54,590 nucleotides of DNA from Candidatus Omnitrophota bacterium (lineage in GTDB: Bacteria; Omnitrophota; Gorgyraeia; Zapsychrales; Zapsychraceae). Numbering within the stretch: the first letter of the stretch is position 1; each line of letters starts with the position of its first letter. The stretch is from NCBI GenBank assembly GCA_015233405.1, contig JADFXT010000003.1, forward strand, positions 1 to 54,590, read 5' to 3'. The position numbers and the translations under genes were made by a program. The notes beneath the pieces were generated by a model. It worked only from the letters and a program-made list of their open reading frames with translations, had not been told where the DNA came from and did not search any database. Below are positions 34,662 to 42,816 of this stretch, piece after piece.

Positions 34662-35000
34662 TTAAAGGTTAAAAAGCATTTCCCGGCACGACGCCGGAGT
34701 TTGAAGCTTCCCCGAACCTCGTTCGATACGAGTAATAAGATTTTTCGCGATTTTCTTCATTTCAGCTTTTAATGACTCTTCTTCCCGTCCCAATTTAAGT
34801 TTTGCGATAAGCGCCAAAATCCTGGTCATCTCAGAAAAAGAAACCTCATTACAAATTTTTTGAATATCTTCTTTAAGGATCTTATCTACATCAAGACCCT
34901 TAAGTTCCCGCACGAGCGGAGAATTTTTATCAAGATGTTCAATTCCTTTATATGCAGAGCTGATTAAAACCGTTGCCAATTGTGCGCGTAAGGGATTCAT
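34662..35000 (-). CDS. Small helical protein of unknown function
   Basis: 112 residues, helical, without TM, signal or cysteine cluster (one Cys near 47 and one near 104). Starts MNPLRAQLATVL two bases after the PDZ gene's stop, so the two are probably translated in series. Amphipathic helices with many Leu/Ile and Lys suggest a coiled or bundle protein. Not recognised; lies between AmaP-like and PDZ genes. Confidence 0.75.
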   Translation of the reverse strand: MNPLRAQLATVLISSAYKGIEHLDKNSPLVRELKGLDVDKILKEDIQKICNEVSFSEMTRILALIAKLKLGREEESLKAEMKKIAKNLITRIERGSGKLQTPASCREMLFNL

Positions 35001-35002
35001 TT

Positions 35003-35626
35003 CTATTTAGGCACCGGAATGGGGGTAAACCCTTCCATTTCACCTTCTCCGACGGTAACTAAACATTTCTTTTTTTGGCCGTTACGCATATAATCCACCT
35101 TATAATCTTTTTCCGGCGGAGCTTTAGCAACAATATCCTGAAACTGCGCAAGGCTTGTGATCTTTTTTGTATCAAATGCTAAGATGATATCTCCAGCCTT
35201 TAACCCTGCTTTATCCGCCCAGGAAGCTCCCATGACGCCTGTAATTTTGACCTTGCCTCCGCCAACAGGCATAACTTCAGCGCCCCATTGCTTAATCAAT
35301 ACCGGCTTATCCTGACCCGCATAAATAGGCGGTGCGCCGTTTGCTGCGTTCAATGCCGCTGGCTGCAAAGCCATATCCGGCTGCGGAACGATTTCCTGAA
35401 AAGCAACCGGCTGATTAGGAGCCCCTTGCCCCTGATATTGTGGATAATATCCTTGACCAGCGCCGGTAGGGCACGGATACGCCGCTTGCTGCCAGATGTC
35501 GGCTGTTTTGATCTCATGCAAAGCTTCATCGGTCGCAGTCTGGACGTCGTGATTATGACAAATCGCGACGATCAGCATGACGATAAACGCCGTTCCGCAT
35601 AAGGCTATTAAAGTTTCTCTTTTCAT
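35003..35626 (-). CDS. Membrane-anchored single-PDZ protein
   Basis: 207 residues: N-terminal TM helix (about 6-23), a Gln/Pro/Gly-rich linker and one PDZ domain (about 112-192, including VMGASWADKAGLKAGDIIL). No protease domain and no CXXCH motif, so it is PDZ-only. It resembles the PDZ parts of MamE/MamP-type proteins and of the fused PDZ at 37327, but the domain is too general for a Mam name. GGAGGGG upstream supports the start. Likely a periplasmic or magnetosome-lumen adaptor. Confidence 0.83.
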   Translation of the reverse strand: MKRETLIALCGTAFIVMLIVAICHNHDVQTATDEALHEIKTADIWQQAAYPCPTGAGQGYYPQYQGQGAPNQPVAFQEIVPQPDMALQPAALNAANGAPPIYAGQDKPVLIKQWGAEVMPVGGGKVKITGVMGASWADKAGLKAGDIILAFDTKKITSLAQFQDIVAKAPPEKDYKVDYMRNGQKKKCLVTVGEGEMEGFTPIPVPK

Positions 35627-35642
35627 TTCCCCTCCATTGATT

Positions 35643-35822
35643 TTACGTACTTTGTTGTTCCATCCGACCTAACAAAAAATAAAGAAACATGCCGACGACA
35701 GGGACAATGATGATGAGCACGATCCAGAGAATTTTTTTCTCTGCCGATAATGCCCCTTTCATCGCGTCAACAATAGCGACGATATCCAACAAAACGAGAA
35801 GCATGGCGAACAATGATTCCAT
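35643..35822 (-). CDS. Small PLDc_N-like two-TM protein, copy 1
   Basis: 59-residue frame, just below usual cut-offs: MESLFAMLLVLLDIVAIVDA ... EKKILWIVLIIIVPVVG ... YFLLGR. It has two TM helices and the W-x-x-x-x-x-x-x-P-x-x-G-x-x-x-Y signature of the PLDc_N (phospholipase D nuclease N-terminal) small membrane domain. It is clearly paralogous to the protein at 36003. The ATG at 35820-35822 follows a short A/G-rich leader. PLDc_N peptides usually have no known enzymatic function. Paired with the next copy it may curve or stabilise membrane. Confidence 0.78.
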   Translation of the reverse strand: MESLFAMLLVLLDIVAIVDAMKGALSAEKKILWIVLIIIVPVVGMFLYFLLGRMEQQST

Positions 35823-35878
35823 AACTCTTCCTTTTTCTTTTGCGCAATCGTACCGCGAAAAATTTTCAATTCCTGATT

Positions 35879-35993
35879 TCTGTCATCCCCGCAATCTTTA
35901 GGCGGGGATCCAGTGGTTTGATCTAGATCCGACGGAGCCTATCAAATAATTCATGGATTCCCGACAAAAAATTTCGGGAATGACAATCTTACA
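35879..35993. repeat. Palindromic repeat inside the MGC
   Basis: tgtcatccccgcaatctttaggcggggatcca and then catggattcccgacaaaaaatttcgggaatgacaa: two hairpins of the same family as the left-hand blocks. This is the only copy I see right of 15.1 kb. It lies between the two PLDc_N paralogues, so the duplication of that gene and the repeat may be linked events. Confidence 0.8.
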
Positions 35994-36002
35994 ATTTGGC
36001 CT

Positions 36003-36185
36003 TTAAACGTTCTTGATTTCCGACGGACGGCCTAATAAGAAATACAAAAATAAGCCGATCATCGGGACAGCGACGATCAATACGATCCAAAGGATTTTTT
36101 TCTCGACTGGTAATTTAGCCCTCATCGCGTCGATGATAGCGACGATGTCGAAGATGACAACAAAAGCTGTGAATAAGAATTCCAT
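36003..36185 (-). CDS. Small PLDc_N-like two-TM protein, copy 2
   Basis: 60 residues: MEFLFTAFVVIFDIVAIIDA, then EKKILWIVLIVAVPMIGLFL and YFLLGR. Same architecture and over half identical to the copy at 35643. MamI is a two-TM protein of similar size, but the PLDc_N signature is what the sequence shows, so I do not call it MamI. The upstream gap holds an 11-C tract and a hairpin. Confidence 0.78.
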   Translation of the reverse strand: MEFLFTAFVVIFDIVAIIDAMRAKLPVEKKILWIVLIVAVPMIGLFLYFLLGRPSEIKNV

Positions 36186-36227
36186 AACCCGCTCCTTTCA
36201 TAAATCCAGTTTTTAAGCTGGATATTG

Positions 36228-36238
36228 CCCCCCCCCCC
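36228..36238. repeat. 11-C homopolymer tract
   Basis: Eleven consecutive C (poly-G on the coding strand), 43-53 bp upstream of the PLDc_N copy 2 start, in the intergenic gap after the TauE-like gene. An inverted repeat atccag/ctggat lies directly to its left. Homopolymers of this length slip easily and can vary promoter spacing; the length may also be a sequencing or assembly artefact. Confidence 0.85.
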
Positions 36239-36257
36239 GCGGAAGAGATATTCTCGT

Positions 36258-36282
36258 CGGAAAATATCATCCCAAGGGATGA
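36258..36282 (-). terminator. Weak terminator-like hairpin after TauE-like gene
   Basis: TCATCCC-TT-GGGATGA at 36267-36282 forms a short perfect stem followed in transcript direction by TATTTTCC. It lies 24 bp after the stop codon of the TauE/SafE-like gene. The short T stretch makes it a weak candidate; it could mark the end of the coupled heme-magnetosome operon. Confidence 0.4.
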
Positions 36283-36305
36283 AGGGATCGGGATCCTAAA
36301 AAAAT

Positions 36306-37310
36306 TTAAACAAAAAACAATTTTATTGCGAACACAACCAAGATGACGATAAATAAATATAACGTCATTTTCGTGTTCAATTTCGCCGCCACACGCGCTC
36401 CAACCTGCGCTCCGGCAATAACACCAACACCCATCCACATGGCCTCTGCATACATAACGTTCCCTAAGAACACATGTGGTAATATCGCGATCGCGCAAGT
36501 CAACAAAGTCACAAAGTGGCTCGTGGCCGTCGCGATATGCGTAGGATAATTCAAAAGGAAAATCAGGATCGGGACTTGAAACACTCCACCGCCGATCCCT
36601 AAAAATCCGCAGAAAAATCCTAATAAAAGGTTCATGGAAATTCCCATCTTATCATTGGAGTAAAAATCATATTTGATGCCGAATTTATCCATAAAAGTCA
36701 CCCGGCGGTAACCTTCCGCCTTGGCTTGTTTAAGGAGCTTTTGCTTCTGTTCGATCGTCTTGTCTATGCGTCCGACGCTAAACATGGTATAGCCTGCTAA
36801 GAAAATCAGAAAAATACCAAAAATAATATTAAAGAATGTCAGGTTGATCAAATGGTGGACATAGCTTGATATAAACGCGCCGGGCATGGCCGCCAGCGTA
36901 AATTTGATCCCGCCTTTATAATCAATGCGCTTCTGCATGGCATAACCGGAACATCCCGACCCGGCATTAAGCAGAACGATAAAAAGAGATGTCGCAACGA
37001 GAAGCTCATTTTCCCATCCATAAAAGAATACGAGAATGGGCAGGATAAGCGGCCCACCGCCGATACCGACGATGGTTCCGTAACAACCGATGGCAAAACC
37101 GATAACAAGCAAAAGCCATACTGGCTGGTCGGCTACGGTTGCTGCGGCCGTCTGCGGAGCCATGACCGGAATTTGCGGCAATTGTAACTGGCCCGTGGTT
37201 GTGTTATGCGAGCTAAACATCGCAATTAATGCGATCGCGCCTACGGCAACACCAATAATAATATTGGCATGCCCCCGCCAATCAAAACCCATACTCTTTT
37301 CATGATTCAT
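36306..37310 (-). CDS. TauE/SafE-family membrane protein (MamO C-terminal-domain type)
   Basis: 334 residues, about 8-9 TM helices with the duplicated family motifs GIGGGPLILPIL (N-half) and GIGGGVFQVPILIF (C-half). A cytoplasmic loop of about 50 residues sits between halves. In magnetosome clusters the C-terminal domain of MamO is a TauE-like module, and deep-branching magnetotactic bacteria carry it as a free gene (established family knowledge). The position directly behind the MamN-like gene fits that. No protease domain is attached. General TauE/SafE proteins export sulfur oxyanions, so the transported substrate is open. Confidence 0.85.
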   Translation of the reverse strand: MNHEKSMGFDWRGHANIIIGVAVGAIALIAMFSSHNTTTGQLQLPQIPVMAPQTAAATVADQPVWLLLVIGFAIGCYGTIVGIGGGPLILPILVFFYGWENELLVATSLFIVLLNAGSGCSGYAMQKRIDYKGGIKFTLAAMPGAFISSYVHHLINLTFFNIIFGIFLIFLAGYTMFSVGRIDKTIEQKQKLLKQAKAEGYRRVTFMDKFGIKYDFYSNDKMGISMNLLLGFFCGFLGIGGGVFQVPILIFLLNYPTHIATATSHFVTLLTCAIAILPHVFLGNVMYAEAMWMGVGVIAGAQVGARVAAKLNTKMTLYLFIVILVVFAIKLFFV

Positions 37311-37326
37311 AATGTTAAAACCTTTC

Positions 37327-39144
37327 TTATGGCAACATACTTAGGATGACGATGTAAATAGATGACATGATCAAAAACATAATCGCTGCCGGTATGCCTC
37401 GACGGCTATAGCTGGAAAAGGTTAGCCCTTCCCTTACTTGGCCTTCACTGCGCGCGGGATAAAGATCCTCGACCAAAGTCTGCGAAATGATCCCGGCGCT
37501 TGCCCCGGAAATGCACGCACAAGACCCGGCGATAGAACCTAAATTCAGCGCCCACCAAACAAGGTCCGTAAAATCTGCATAACCTGAACTCATGATGATC
37601 GGAATAAAAAATGCCGTTGCAGGCCCCGCATTCATAAACGATGTGAAGACCGCCATGGTCCACATCAGAAGAATCAGATATAAAACCTGATTGCCCATGG
37701 CCATGGACGTCAAGACATCAGAAATGATTTTTAAAAGCCCCGAATACAGTGCGCCACCGACGATGAGAAACAACGCGATAAAAAACAGGATGTCGGTCAA
37801 GCTGATCTTTTTAATGACGTTTTTGGCTTTTTGATTTTCAATAGCCAATAAGATAAAACCACCGCCTAAGGCAATCGGCGCGAGACGGACTTTAAAAAAC
37901 GGCAGGATGATAAAAGCCGCGATGACCGAGCCTAACACATAAAGTACGCGCTTGATGGCCGGCCAATCTAAATCCATTTCCTCAACATCATCGGCAATCT
38001 TTTTTAAGAACGCCTTTTCCGTGGTCGACGATTTAGCTTGGCGAATGTGACGGAATTCAAAATACCACATATACCAAAGGAAAATGCCAAGGCAAATTGC
38101 GCAAATCGGGACCATGACCAAAAGGAAATCCACAAAGGTCAGCCCGGCGCTAGTGGCAATCAGCATATTAGAAAAATCGCCAATTGGCGTCATGTTGCCG
38201 CCAACGGCCGAAGAAATGACTTCTGAGATCACGACGGGAATCGGATCAAAACTTAAACCCTTTGCTACATAAATCGTTATCGGAATAACGATCAGGATGA
38301 TGGAAATATTGTTCATGAACGCTGAAGCGACCGCGGTTAAAATACACAAGGTTAAAATAATCTTTACCTTGTCGCCCTTCATGGTAAGGACCATGCGCTT
38401 GGAAAAATATTCGAAGAATTTCAAATCCTCCAAAAAGATAGAAAAAACGCTCATACCCACCAAAACAAAAATCGGGCTCATGTGGATAGCGTCGAATGCC
38501 TCGCTTTGGTTATAAAACCCGAGCGCCGTACCGGCGATGAGCATTAAGACAGCGCCTAACGTCACACAAACCGTGCGGTTAAAAAGATTCAAGAAAAGCG
38601 CCGCAAAAGTCACGATGATAATAACCAAAGAAACAAAAACATTCACGCCATTAGCGTCCAAGGCACCAAATCCGGTCTCGACGGGAATCTTGGCCGCAAC
38701 CGTCAGTGTTTGGCCGTTACGCGAGACAATAAAAATGACATTATCGCCGGGCTTGCTCGTGGACATCAAATAGGCAAAATGGTTGGCGGACTGAACGTCG
38801 ACGTTATTATATTTAAGAATAACATCCCCGCGCTGAATATCGATGAGTCGTCTTGACGCACCGGTCGGCGTGCTGTTGACCAGGACCCCCGCAGCGTACG
38901 GCAGATTGAAATCTTTCGCGATAATGGGGTTGACGGTCACGACGTCAAACTCAAGCGCGCTACCGCCAGCGGTTTGAGCCACACGGGAGGCGCCTTGCGG
39001 CGGCATATTCTTCGTATTAAAGAACAGCGCGGTCAGAATAACTAGAACAACCACGGCAATGGATGTCTCGAGCAAAGGAAATCCGGTCGCACGAGAATTC
39101 CTCATCTTAACGGCCATTGTTCTGCTTTTATTGTTTAAAGCCAT
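37327..39144 (-). CDS. mamN: PDZ domain fused to MamN-like ArsB/NhaD-type transporter
   Basis: 605 residues: TM anchor (26-42), PDZ-like domain (62-155, RRLIDIQRGDVILKYNNVDV), then an ion transporter of the CitMHS/ArsB/NhaD superfamily (about 166-605, about 11 TM, with ASAFMNNISIILIVIP and NAGPATAFFIPI). MamN in alphaproteobacteria is such a transporter without an N-terminal PDZ, so the fusion is unusual. The PDZ start (VVTVNPIIAKDFNLP) resembles both PDZ domains of the magnetochrome protein at 52790. AGAGG 7 nt before the ATG supports the start. Proposed to move protons or anions that accompany mineral growth. Confidence 0.82.
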   Translation of the reverse strand: MALNNKSRTMAVKMRNSRATGFPLLETSIAVVVLVILTALFFNTKNMPPQGASRVAQTAGGSALEFDVVTVNPIIAKDFNLPYAAGVLVNSTPTGASRRLIDIQRGDVILKYNNVDVQSANHFAYLMSTSKPGDNVIFIVSRNGQTLTVAAKIPVETGFGALDANGVNVFVSLVIIIVTFAALFLNLFNRTVCVTLGAVLMLIAGTALGFYNQSEAFDAIHMSPIFVLVGMSVFSIFLEDLKFFEYFSKRMVLTMKGDKVKIILTLCILTAVASAFMNNISIILIVIPITIYVAKGLSFDPIPVVISEVISSAVGGNMTPIGDFSNMLIATSAGLTFVDFLLVMVPICAICLGIFLWYMWYFEFRHIRQAKSSTTEKAFLKKIADDVEEMDLDWPAIKRVLYVLGSVIAAFIILPFFKVRLAPIALGGGFILLAIENQKAKNVIKKISLTDILFFIALFLIVGGALYSGLLKIISDVLTSMAMGNQVLYLILLMWTMAVFTSFMNAGPATAFFIPIIMSSGYADFTDLVWWALNLGSIAGSCACISGASAGIISQTLVEDLYPARSEGQVREGLTFSSYSRRGIPAAIMFLIMSSIYIVILSMLP

Positions 39145-39158
39145 AATTTATCCTCTCA

Positions 39159-39875
39159 TTATCGGGTGCCAGGGGTGGCAATTGTATATGAAACTTTCAC
39201 ATCATCATCCACTTGGACATAATGGAACATGCTTTCTCTGTATCCGAAGATAAAAGCGTAAAAACACGCCGGGATTTTCTTCACATAAGCATGAAAATTA
39301 CTGGCCGCTTCGTTATAAGCCATACGTCGCTGAGCGATGTTATCTTCCGATTGGATAAATGCCTGCATTAAAGTTTGAAAATTAGAACTTAATTTCAGGT
39401 CAGGATACGATTCAGCCAAAGCCAAAACTTTGGAAAGCGTGGCATTTAACTTCGTCGAGTTCATCTGCGAGATGTCGTTCACTCCGCTTTTCTCAAGAGC
39501 TGCCGTCAGAGGTTCCACTCTCTTCACCGGAGACACTCCTACACGCCGATCCGCCATATATTCCAAGACTGTTCGTTCATGGTCTTCATAATCAATAACG
39601 GCTTTGATCAATTTAACCTGTAGGTCTTTGCGCCGTTGGAGCTGGACTTCGATTTGATGCTGCTCCATTTCCGTAAACCGGTGAAGCGCGATGAAATGGT
39701 TATAATACCAAATCCCCGGCAAGATAATAATTACGGCAGACAGGGAAAGAATCACTCCTTGTTTGCTTTTTAAATTGTTAAAATCGATCTTCTGCCACCA
39801 ATGTTTCTTGACAGGAACAAGCTCTTGGAAATCATTGGGGAAGATTCTTTTAATCGTATCGGTTATCCGGACCAT
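39159..39875 (-). CDS. mamQ: LemA-family protein, MamQ-like
   Basis: 238 residues. A TM helix (about 40-57) is preceded by a 35-residue cytoplasmic part, then the LemA helical domain (RRKDLQVKLIKAVIDYEDHERTVLE..., with central LSKVLALAESYPDLKLSSNF and the late NEAASNFHAYVKKIP). MamQ is the magnetosome LemA homologue needed for membrane formation in Magnetospirillum. The C-terminus lacks the usual FGF-type ending but has FGYRESMFHY. Gaps of 12-14 bp to both neighbours indicate one transcript with MamA- and MamN-like genes. Confidence 0.82.
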   Translation of the reverse strand: MVRITDTIKRIFPNDFQELVPVKKHWWQKIDFNNLKSKQGVILSLSAVIIILPGIWYYNHFIALHRFTEMEQHQIEVQLQRRKDLQVKLIKAVIDYEDHERTVLEYMADRRVGVSPVKRVEPLTAALEKSGVNDISQMNSTKLNATLSKVLALAESYPDLKLSSNFQTLMQAFIQSEDNIAQRRMAYNEAASNFHAYVKKIPACFYAFIFGYRESMFHYVQVDDDVKVSYTIATPGTR

Positions 39876-39887
39876 ATTTTATTCTCC

Positions 39888-40670
39888 TTAGGACTTCTTT
39901 TTTCTCTCTAAATCCATAGCTTTCTTAAAACAAACAATGGCATCTTTATGATCGCCTGCGTTTTCATACACAAACCCTAACGCGTGGTAATAAACGGATT
40001 CTCGCGGGTCAAGGTCAATGGCTTTTTTATACATCTTTTTGGCTTCCTCGATCTGTTCGGTCTTTTCATAGCAAGTCCCCAGATGATAAAAAGTATCCGC
40101 TTCCTCCGGATTGATCTCGATGGCCTTCTTTAAAAGGTGCGCCGCCTCGGCATATTTTTCAAGGACAAGAAGACATTTGGCAAATTCAATGATGACATCA
40201 TAATCATGGGGATTGAGTTTAGCCGCCCTTTCGAAATAGGACAAAGCCTCCTTGTTTTCTTCCAGATTGACATGGCACATGGCCATCATATAGAGAACAT
40301 CGGCATCTTCCTCGTTGCCATTTTCCACATAAGCCTCAAAGCTCTTTAAGGAGCGGGCATAATCGCCTTTATTAAAATATTTGATGCCCTGTTCTTTTTC
40401 AAAATTCGTTTTAATCCCTTCGTGGCCGACGAAGATATTTTCATAGGCATTGCTTAAGCCCTGGATGATCCGCTCGGTCGTCGATAACGTACGGTAGGCG
40501 GCCAACTGCACTTTCGCCGCGATATCAGCAGCCTTAGGCTTTTCTTCCACGTGCTTTCTGGTTTTTCTAACTTTATGAACTTCTGTGGGCGCTTCTTGTG
40601 CGTCCTGAGATTCAACGACTTCTTCTGTGATTTCTTCGGGCTTCTTATGGCTCTTATGTTCTTCCATCAT
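39888..40670 (-). CDS. mamA: TPR protein, MamA-like
   Basis: About 260 residues. A charged N-terminal region (about 60 residues) and an amphipathic segment are followed from about 95 to 260 by about five TPR units (ALSYFERAAKLNPHD, AAHLLKKAIEINPEE, AKKMYKKAIDLDPRE). MamA is the TPR protein that coats magnetosomes and recruits other proteins. AGGAGGAA stands immediately before ATG-ATG at 40670/40667, so the GTG at 40688 is not the start. Position between MamB-like and MamQ-like genes supports the name; TPR proteins are common, so the name rests on context. Confidence 0.8.
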   Translation of the reverse strand: MMEEHKSHKKPEEITEEVVESQDAQEAPTEVHKVRKTRKHVEEKPKAADIAAKVQLAAYRTLSTTERIIQGLSNAYENIFVGHEGIKTNFEKEQGIKYFNKGDYARSLKSFEAYVENGNEEDADVLYMMAMCHVNLEENKEALSYFERAAKLNPHDYDVIIEFAKCLLVLEKYAEAAHLLKKAIEINPEEADTFYHLGTCYEKTEQIEEAKKMYKKAIDLDPRESVYYHALGFVYENAGDHKDAIVCFKKAMDLERKKKS

Positions 40671-40695
40671 TTCCTCCTGTGGTATCACCTATTAA

Positions 40696-41646
40696 CTATG
40701 TGGCTGGATTTAATTGTTTTTTAATATTAACCTGTTTTGCGTTCTTCGCAAATTCTGTCTTACCCTCAACCGGATTTTCCCGGCAAGTAAAAGTAATGGT
40801 CACGTCTTTGATCTGAACAAATCGGCGCATCAACGCTGAGCGAACTTCTCGGGTAATGGCATGTCCTTCCTTAACACTGCGTTTCGCATCAATAATGATT
40901 TCCATATCGACCCACGCCTGTTGTCCAACTCGACGAGTATGAAGATAATTGATCCCCTTGACTTCTCGATATTCAAGCGCGACTTTTTCAATAAGAGCTC
41001 TTTTTTCCTGCGGGAGTGATTCGTCAATCAAATTTTTTAAAGCCGTAACGCCCAATTTAATCGCCATCCGGCCGATCATAAGCCCGACCAAGAACGCGGC
41101 GAGAGGATCGAGCAGAGGAAGTCCCAGATTCGCTAAAAGGATCCCGATCGAGACCGCAATGCTTGCGATCATGTCGGAACGGTTTTCATTAGCGTTCGCG
41201 ATCATGGCCGGAGAATTGAGCTTCTTCCCGGCACACAAACCATACGCAGATAAAATGTAATTCGCTAAGATAGCGACCAACGCGCAGAAGAAAGCGGCGG
41301 CGTGCGGCGGATGAATATGCCCGCCCAAAAGCGCCTTACCCGAGTCGAATAAAATAACAAAGGCGATATAGAGAAGAAGCGTGTACGCAAAAACCGCGCC
41401 TAAAAATTCCGCCTTACCGCGGCCCCAGGGATGTTTCTTATCGCTCTTACGCTCCGAAAGTCCGACCGTAATAATGACCATCAACGTTGTTAAAACATCG
41501 GTCCCGGAATGGATCCCGTCGGCAATAAGGCCCTTAGACCCAGCCATTGTTCCGATAAAGATCTGGAAACCGGACAATAGCGTATTACCCGCTAAAACCA
41601 TCCAGGGAACGACTTTCCCGCATCTGATACATTTTTGTTCAATCAT
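40696..41646 (-). CDS. mamB: CDF-family metal transporter, MamB-like
   Basis: 316 residues, six TM helices and a C-terminal cytoplasmic ferredoxin-like domain. The N-terminal CIRC motif and the pattern NSPAMIANANENRSDMIAS match MamB. The TM2 site is His46 and Asp50 (GIHSGTD) and the TM5 site is Glu154 and Asp158, where MamB has Asp-Asp. MamB with MamM imports iron and starts membrane invagination. It is 7 bp after the MamM-like gene. The C-terminal domain has no obvious extra metal site. Confidence 0.88.
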   Translation of the reverse strand: MIEQKCIRCGKVVPWMVLAGNTLLSGFQIFIGTMAGSKGLIADGIHSGTDVLTTLMVIITVGLSERKSDKKHPWGRGKAEFLGAVFAYTLLLYIAFVILFDSGKALLGGHIHPPHAAAFFCALVAILANYILSAYGLCAGKKLNSPAMIANANENRSDMIASIAVSIGILLANLGLPLLDPLAAFLVGLMIGRMAIKLGVTALKNLIDESLPQEKRALIEKVALEYREVKGINYLHTRRVGQQAWVDMEIIIDAKRSVKEGHAITREVRSALMRRFVQIKDVTITFTCRENPVEGKTEFAKNAKQVNIKKQLNPAT

Positions 41647-41653
41647 GATTTAT

Positions 41654-42544
41654 TTACTCCGTTGGCACAATCTGAAGCGCAACATGCCCGACATATCTAT
41701 TTTCACTACGCAAAAGTGATTTGATGGTCTGGTTGATCTTCTTCGATTCAAGGACCGTGATGCTCGGGTCAAGCTGCAAGACCACATCTAAAATGATATA
41801 CCGCCCAGCTTGACGTGCGCGCACATTATTGACTTTATGAACACCTTCAACTTCCAAGATTCGTTCTTTTATTCCTTCCGTATATTTTTCCGGCATGTTT
41901 GTATCCATGACGCCTTTGACGCCTTCATGAAGAATAACAAGGCTGCCACGGATAACATCCAAACATTCAAAGATAGCAATGACTGGGTCAATCCAATGAA
42001 TCCCCGCTCGGGTCACGATAACGCCGATAGCGACTAACAAAGACGAGATAACGTCAATCTTATTATGCTCAGCATGCGCTTTTAAAACGGGGCTGTTCAA
42101 CTCTTTAGCCCCGCAATGCGCGAACTTAAATAGCAACCCATTGACGATGGCGCTTAAAATAGCGACGAAAAATACAACCGTGTGCTGAACAACCAAAATA
42201 CGTTTAGCCAAAACGATAAACGAACTAAAAATAAGCGCAAGGGTACCTAAGATCATAAAACAGCTAATAATGACCTGCACGATGAACTCGACCTTGCCAT
42301 ACCCATAAGGATAACGCTCGTTAGGCCCTCGGTTGGCATACCGCACGCCAATAATGACAGCAATCGACGATGTGACGTCGCTTAAATTGCATAATCCACT
42401 TCCCAGTAAAGCGCGGCTGCGTCCCAAAAACCCGACAAAAATCTTAAACGTCGCCAAAAAAAGGTTTGCGACCAAGCCCCAGGCAATGGTCTTCGTCGTG
42501 CAGCTTTTACATTTCGCCAAAGTTTTAACGTTATCAGAACTCAT
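41654..42544 (-). CDS. mamM: CDF-family metal transporter, MamM-like
   Basis: 296 residues, six TM plus C-terminal domain. N-terminal CKSC followed by W22 and the TM5 pattern NSPVLKAHAEHNKIDVISS resemble MamM. Metal-site positions are Cys52-Asp56 in TM2 (Tyr-Asp in MamM) and His160-Asp164 in TM5 (conserved). The Cys is a notable change in a transport site. ATG overlaps the stop of the LapA/MamL-like gene by 4 bp (ATGA), and AGGA lies 6 nt upstream. It probably heterodimerises with the MamB-like protein. Confidence 0.87.
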   Translation of the reverse strand: MSSDNVKTLAKCKSCTTKTIAWGLVANLFLATFKIFVGFLGRSRALLGSGLCNLSDVTSSIAVIIGVRYANRGPNERYPYGYGKVEFIVQVIISCFMILGTLALIFSSFIVLAKRILVVQHTVVFFVAILSAIVNGLLFKFAHCGAKELNSPVLKAHAEHNKIDVISSLLVAIGVIVTRAGIHWIDPVIAIFECLDVIRGSLVILHEGVKGVMDTNMPEKYTEGIKERILEVEGVHKVNNVRARQAGRYIILDVVLQLDPSITVLESKKINQTIKSLLRSENRYVGHVALQIVPTE

Positions 42545-42816
42545 TCTTCATCCTGGAACAACACTTCTTCCCCTTCGGGAATGGCTTCCATTTTTCGTTT
42601 TTTCTTAAGTCGAGCGCCGACAAGGGTTATGATCCAAAACGCATTTAACATGCCCAAAAGATATGCCGCCCAAATGATATAAATAAGCCCAATATGTCGG
42701 CCTTTAAAAAGCGGGATCCAGATCGTTACGGGATCCGTATTTTCAAAAATAAAGAAAACCATCAGGACCAATCCCAAAATAATTCCAATCACCTTCATGA
42801 CCGTCAACATTCTCAT
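42541..42816 (-). CDS. LapA/DUF1049-like two-TM protein (MamL-like)
   Basis: 91 residues: two TM helices (about 6-25 and 42-65), a VTIWIPLFKGRHI-type loop as in LapA proteins, and a basic then acidic tail (RLKKKRKMEAIPEGEEV). MamL has the same size and topology and also resembles LapA domains; its basic tail is thought to act on membranes. Start AGGAG-TGCAAG-ATG. It overlaps the hemL stop by 4 bp and its own stop overlaps the mamM start by 4 bp, so it links the heme and magnetosome genes. I leave the symbol empty because the sequence is short. Confidence 0.8.
   Translation of the reverse strand: MRMLTVMKVIGIILGLVLMVFFIFENTDPVTIWIPLFKGRHIGLIYIIWAAYLLGMLNAFWIITLVGARLKKKRKMEAIPEGEEVLFQDEE

Noticed and set aside
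35003-35626. MamE or MamP remnant
   Set aside because: Only one PDZ and no protease or CXXCH motif; PDZ alone is not diagnostic.
36003-36185. MamI
   Set aside because: Size and two TM helices fit, but the sequence carries a PLDc_N signature and MamI cannot be established by eye.
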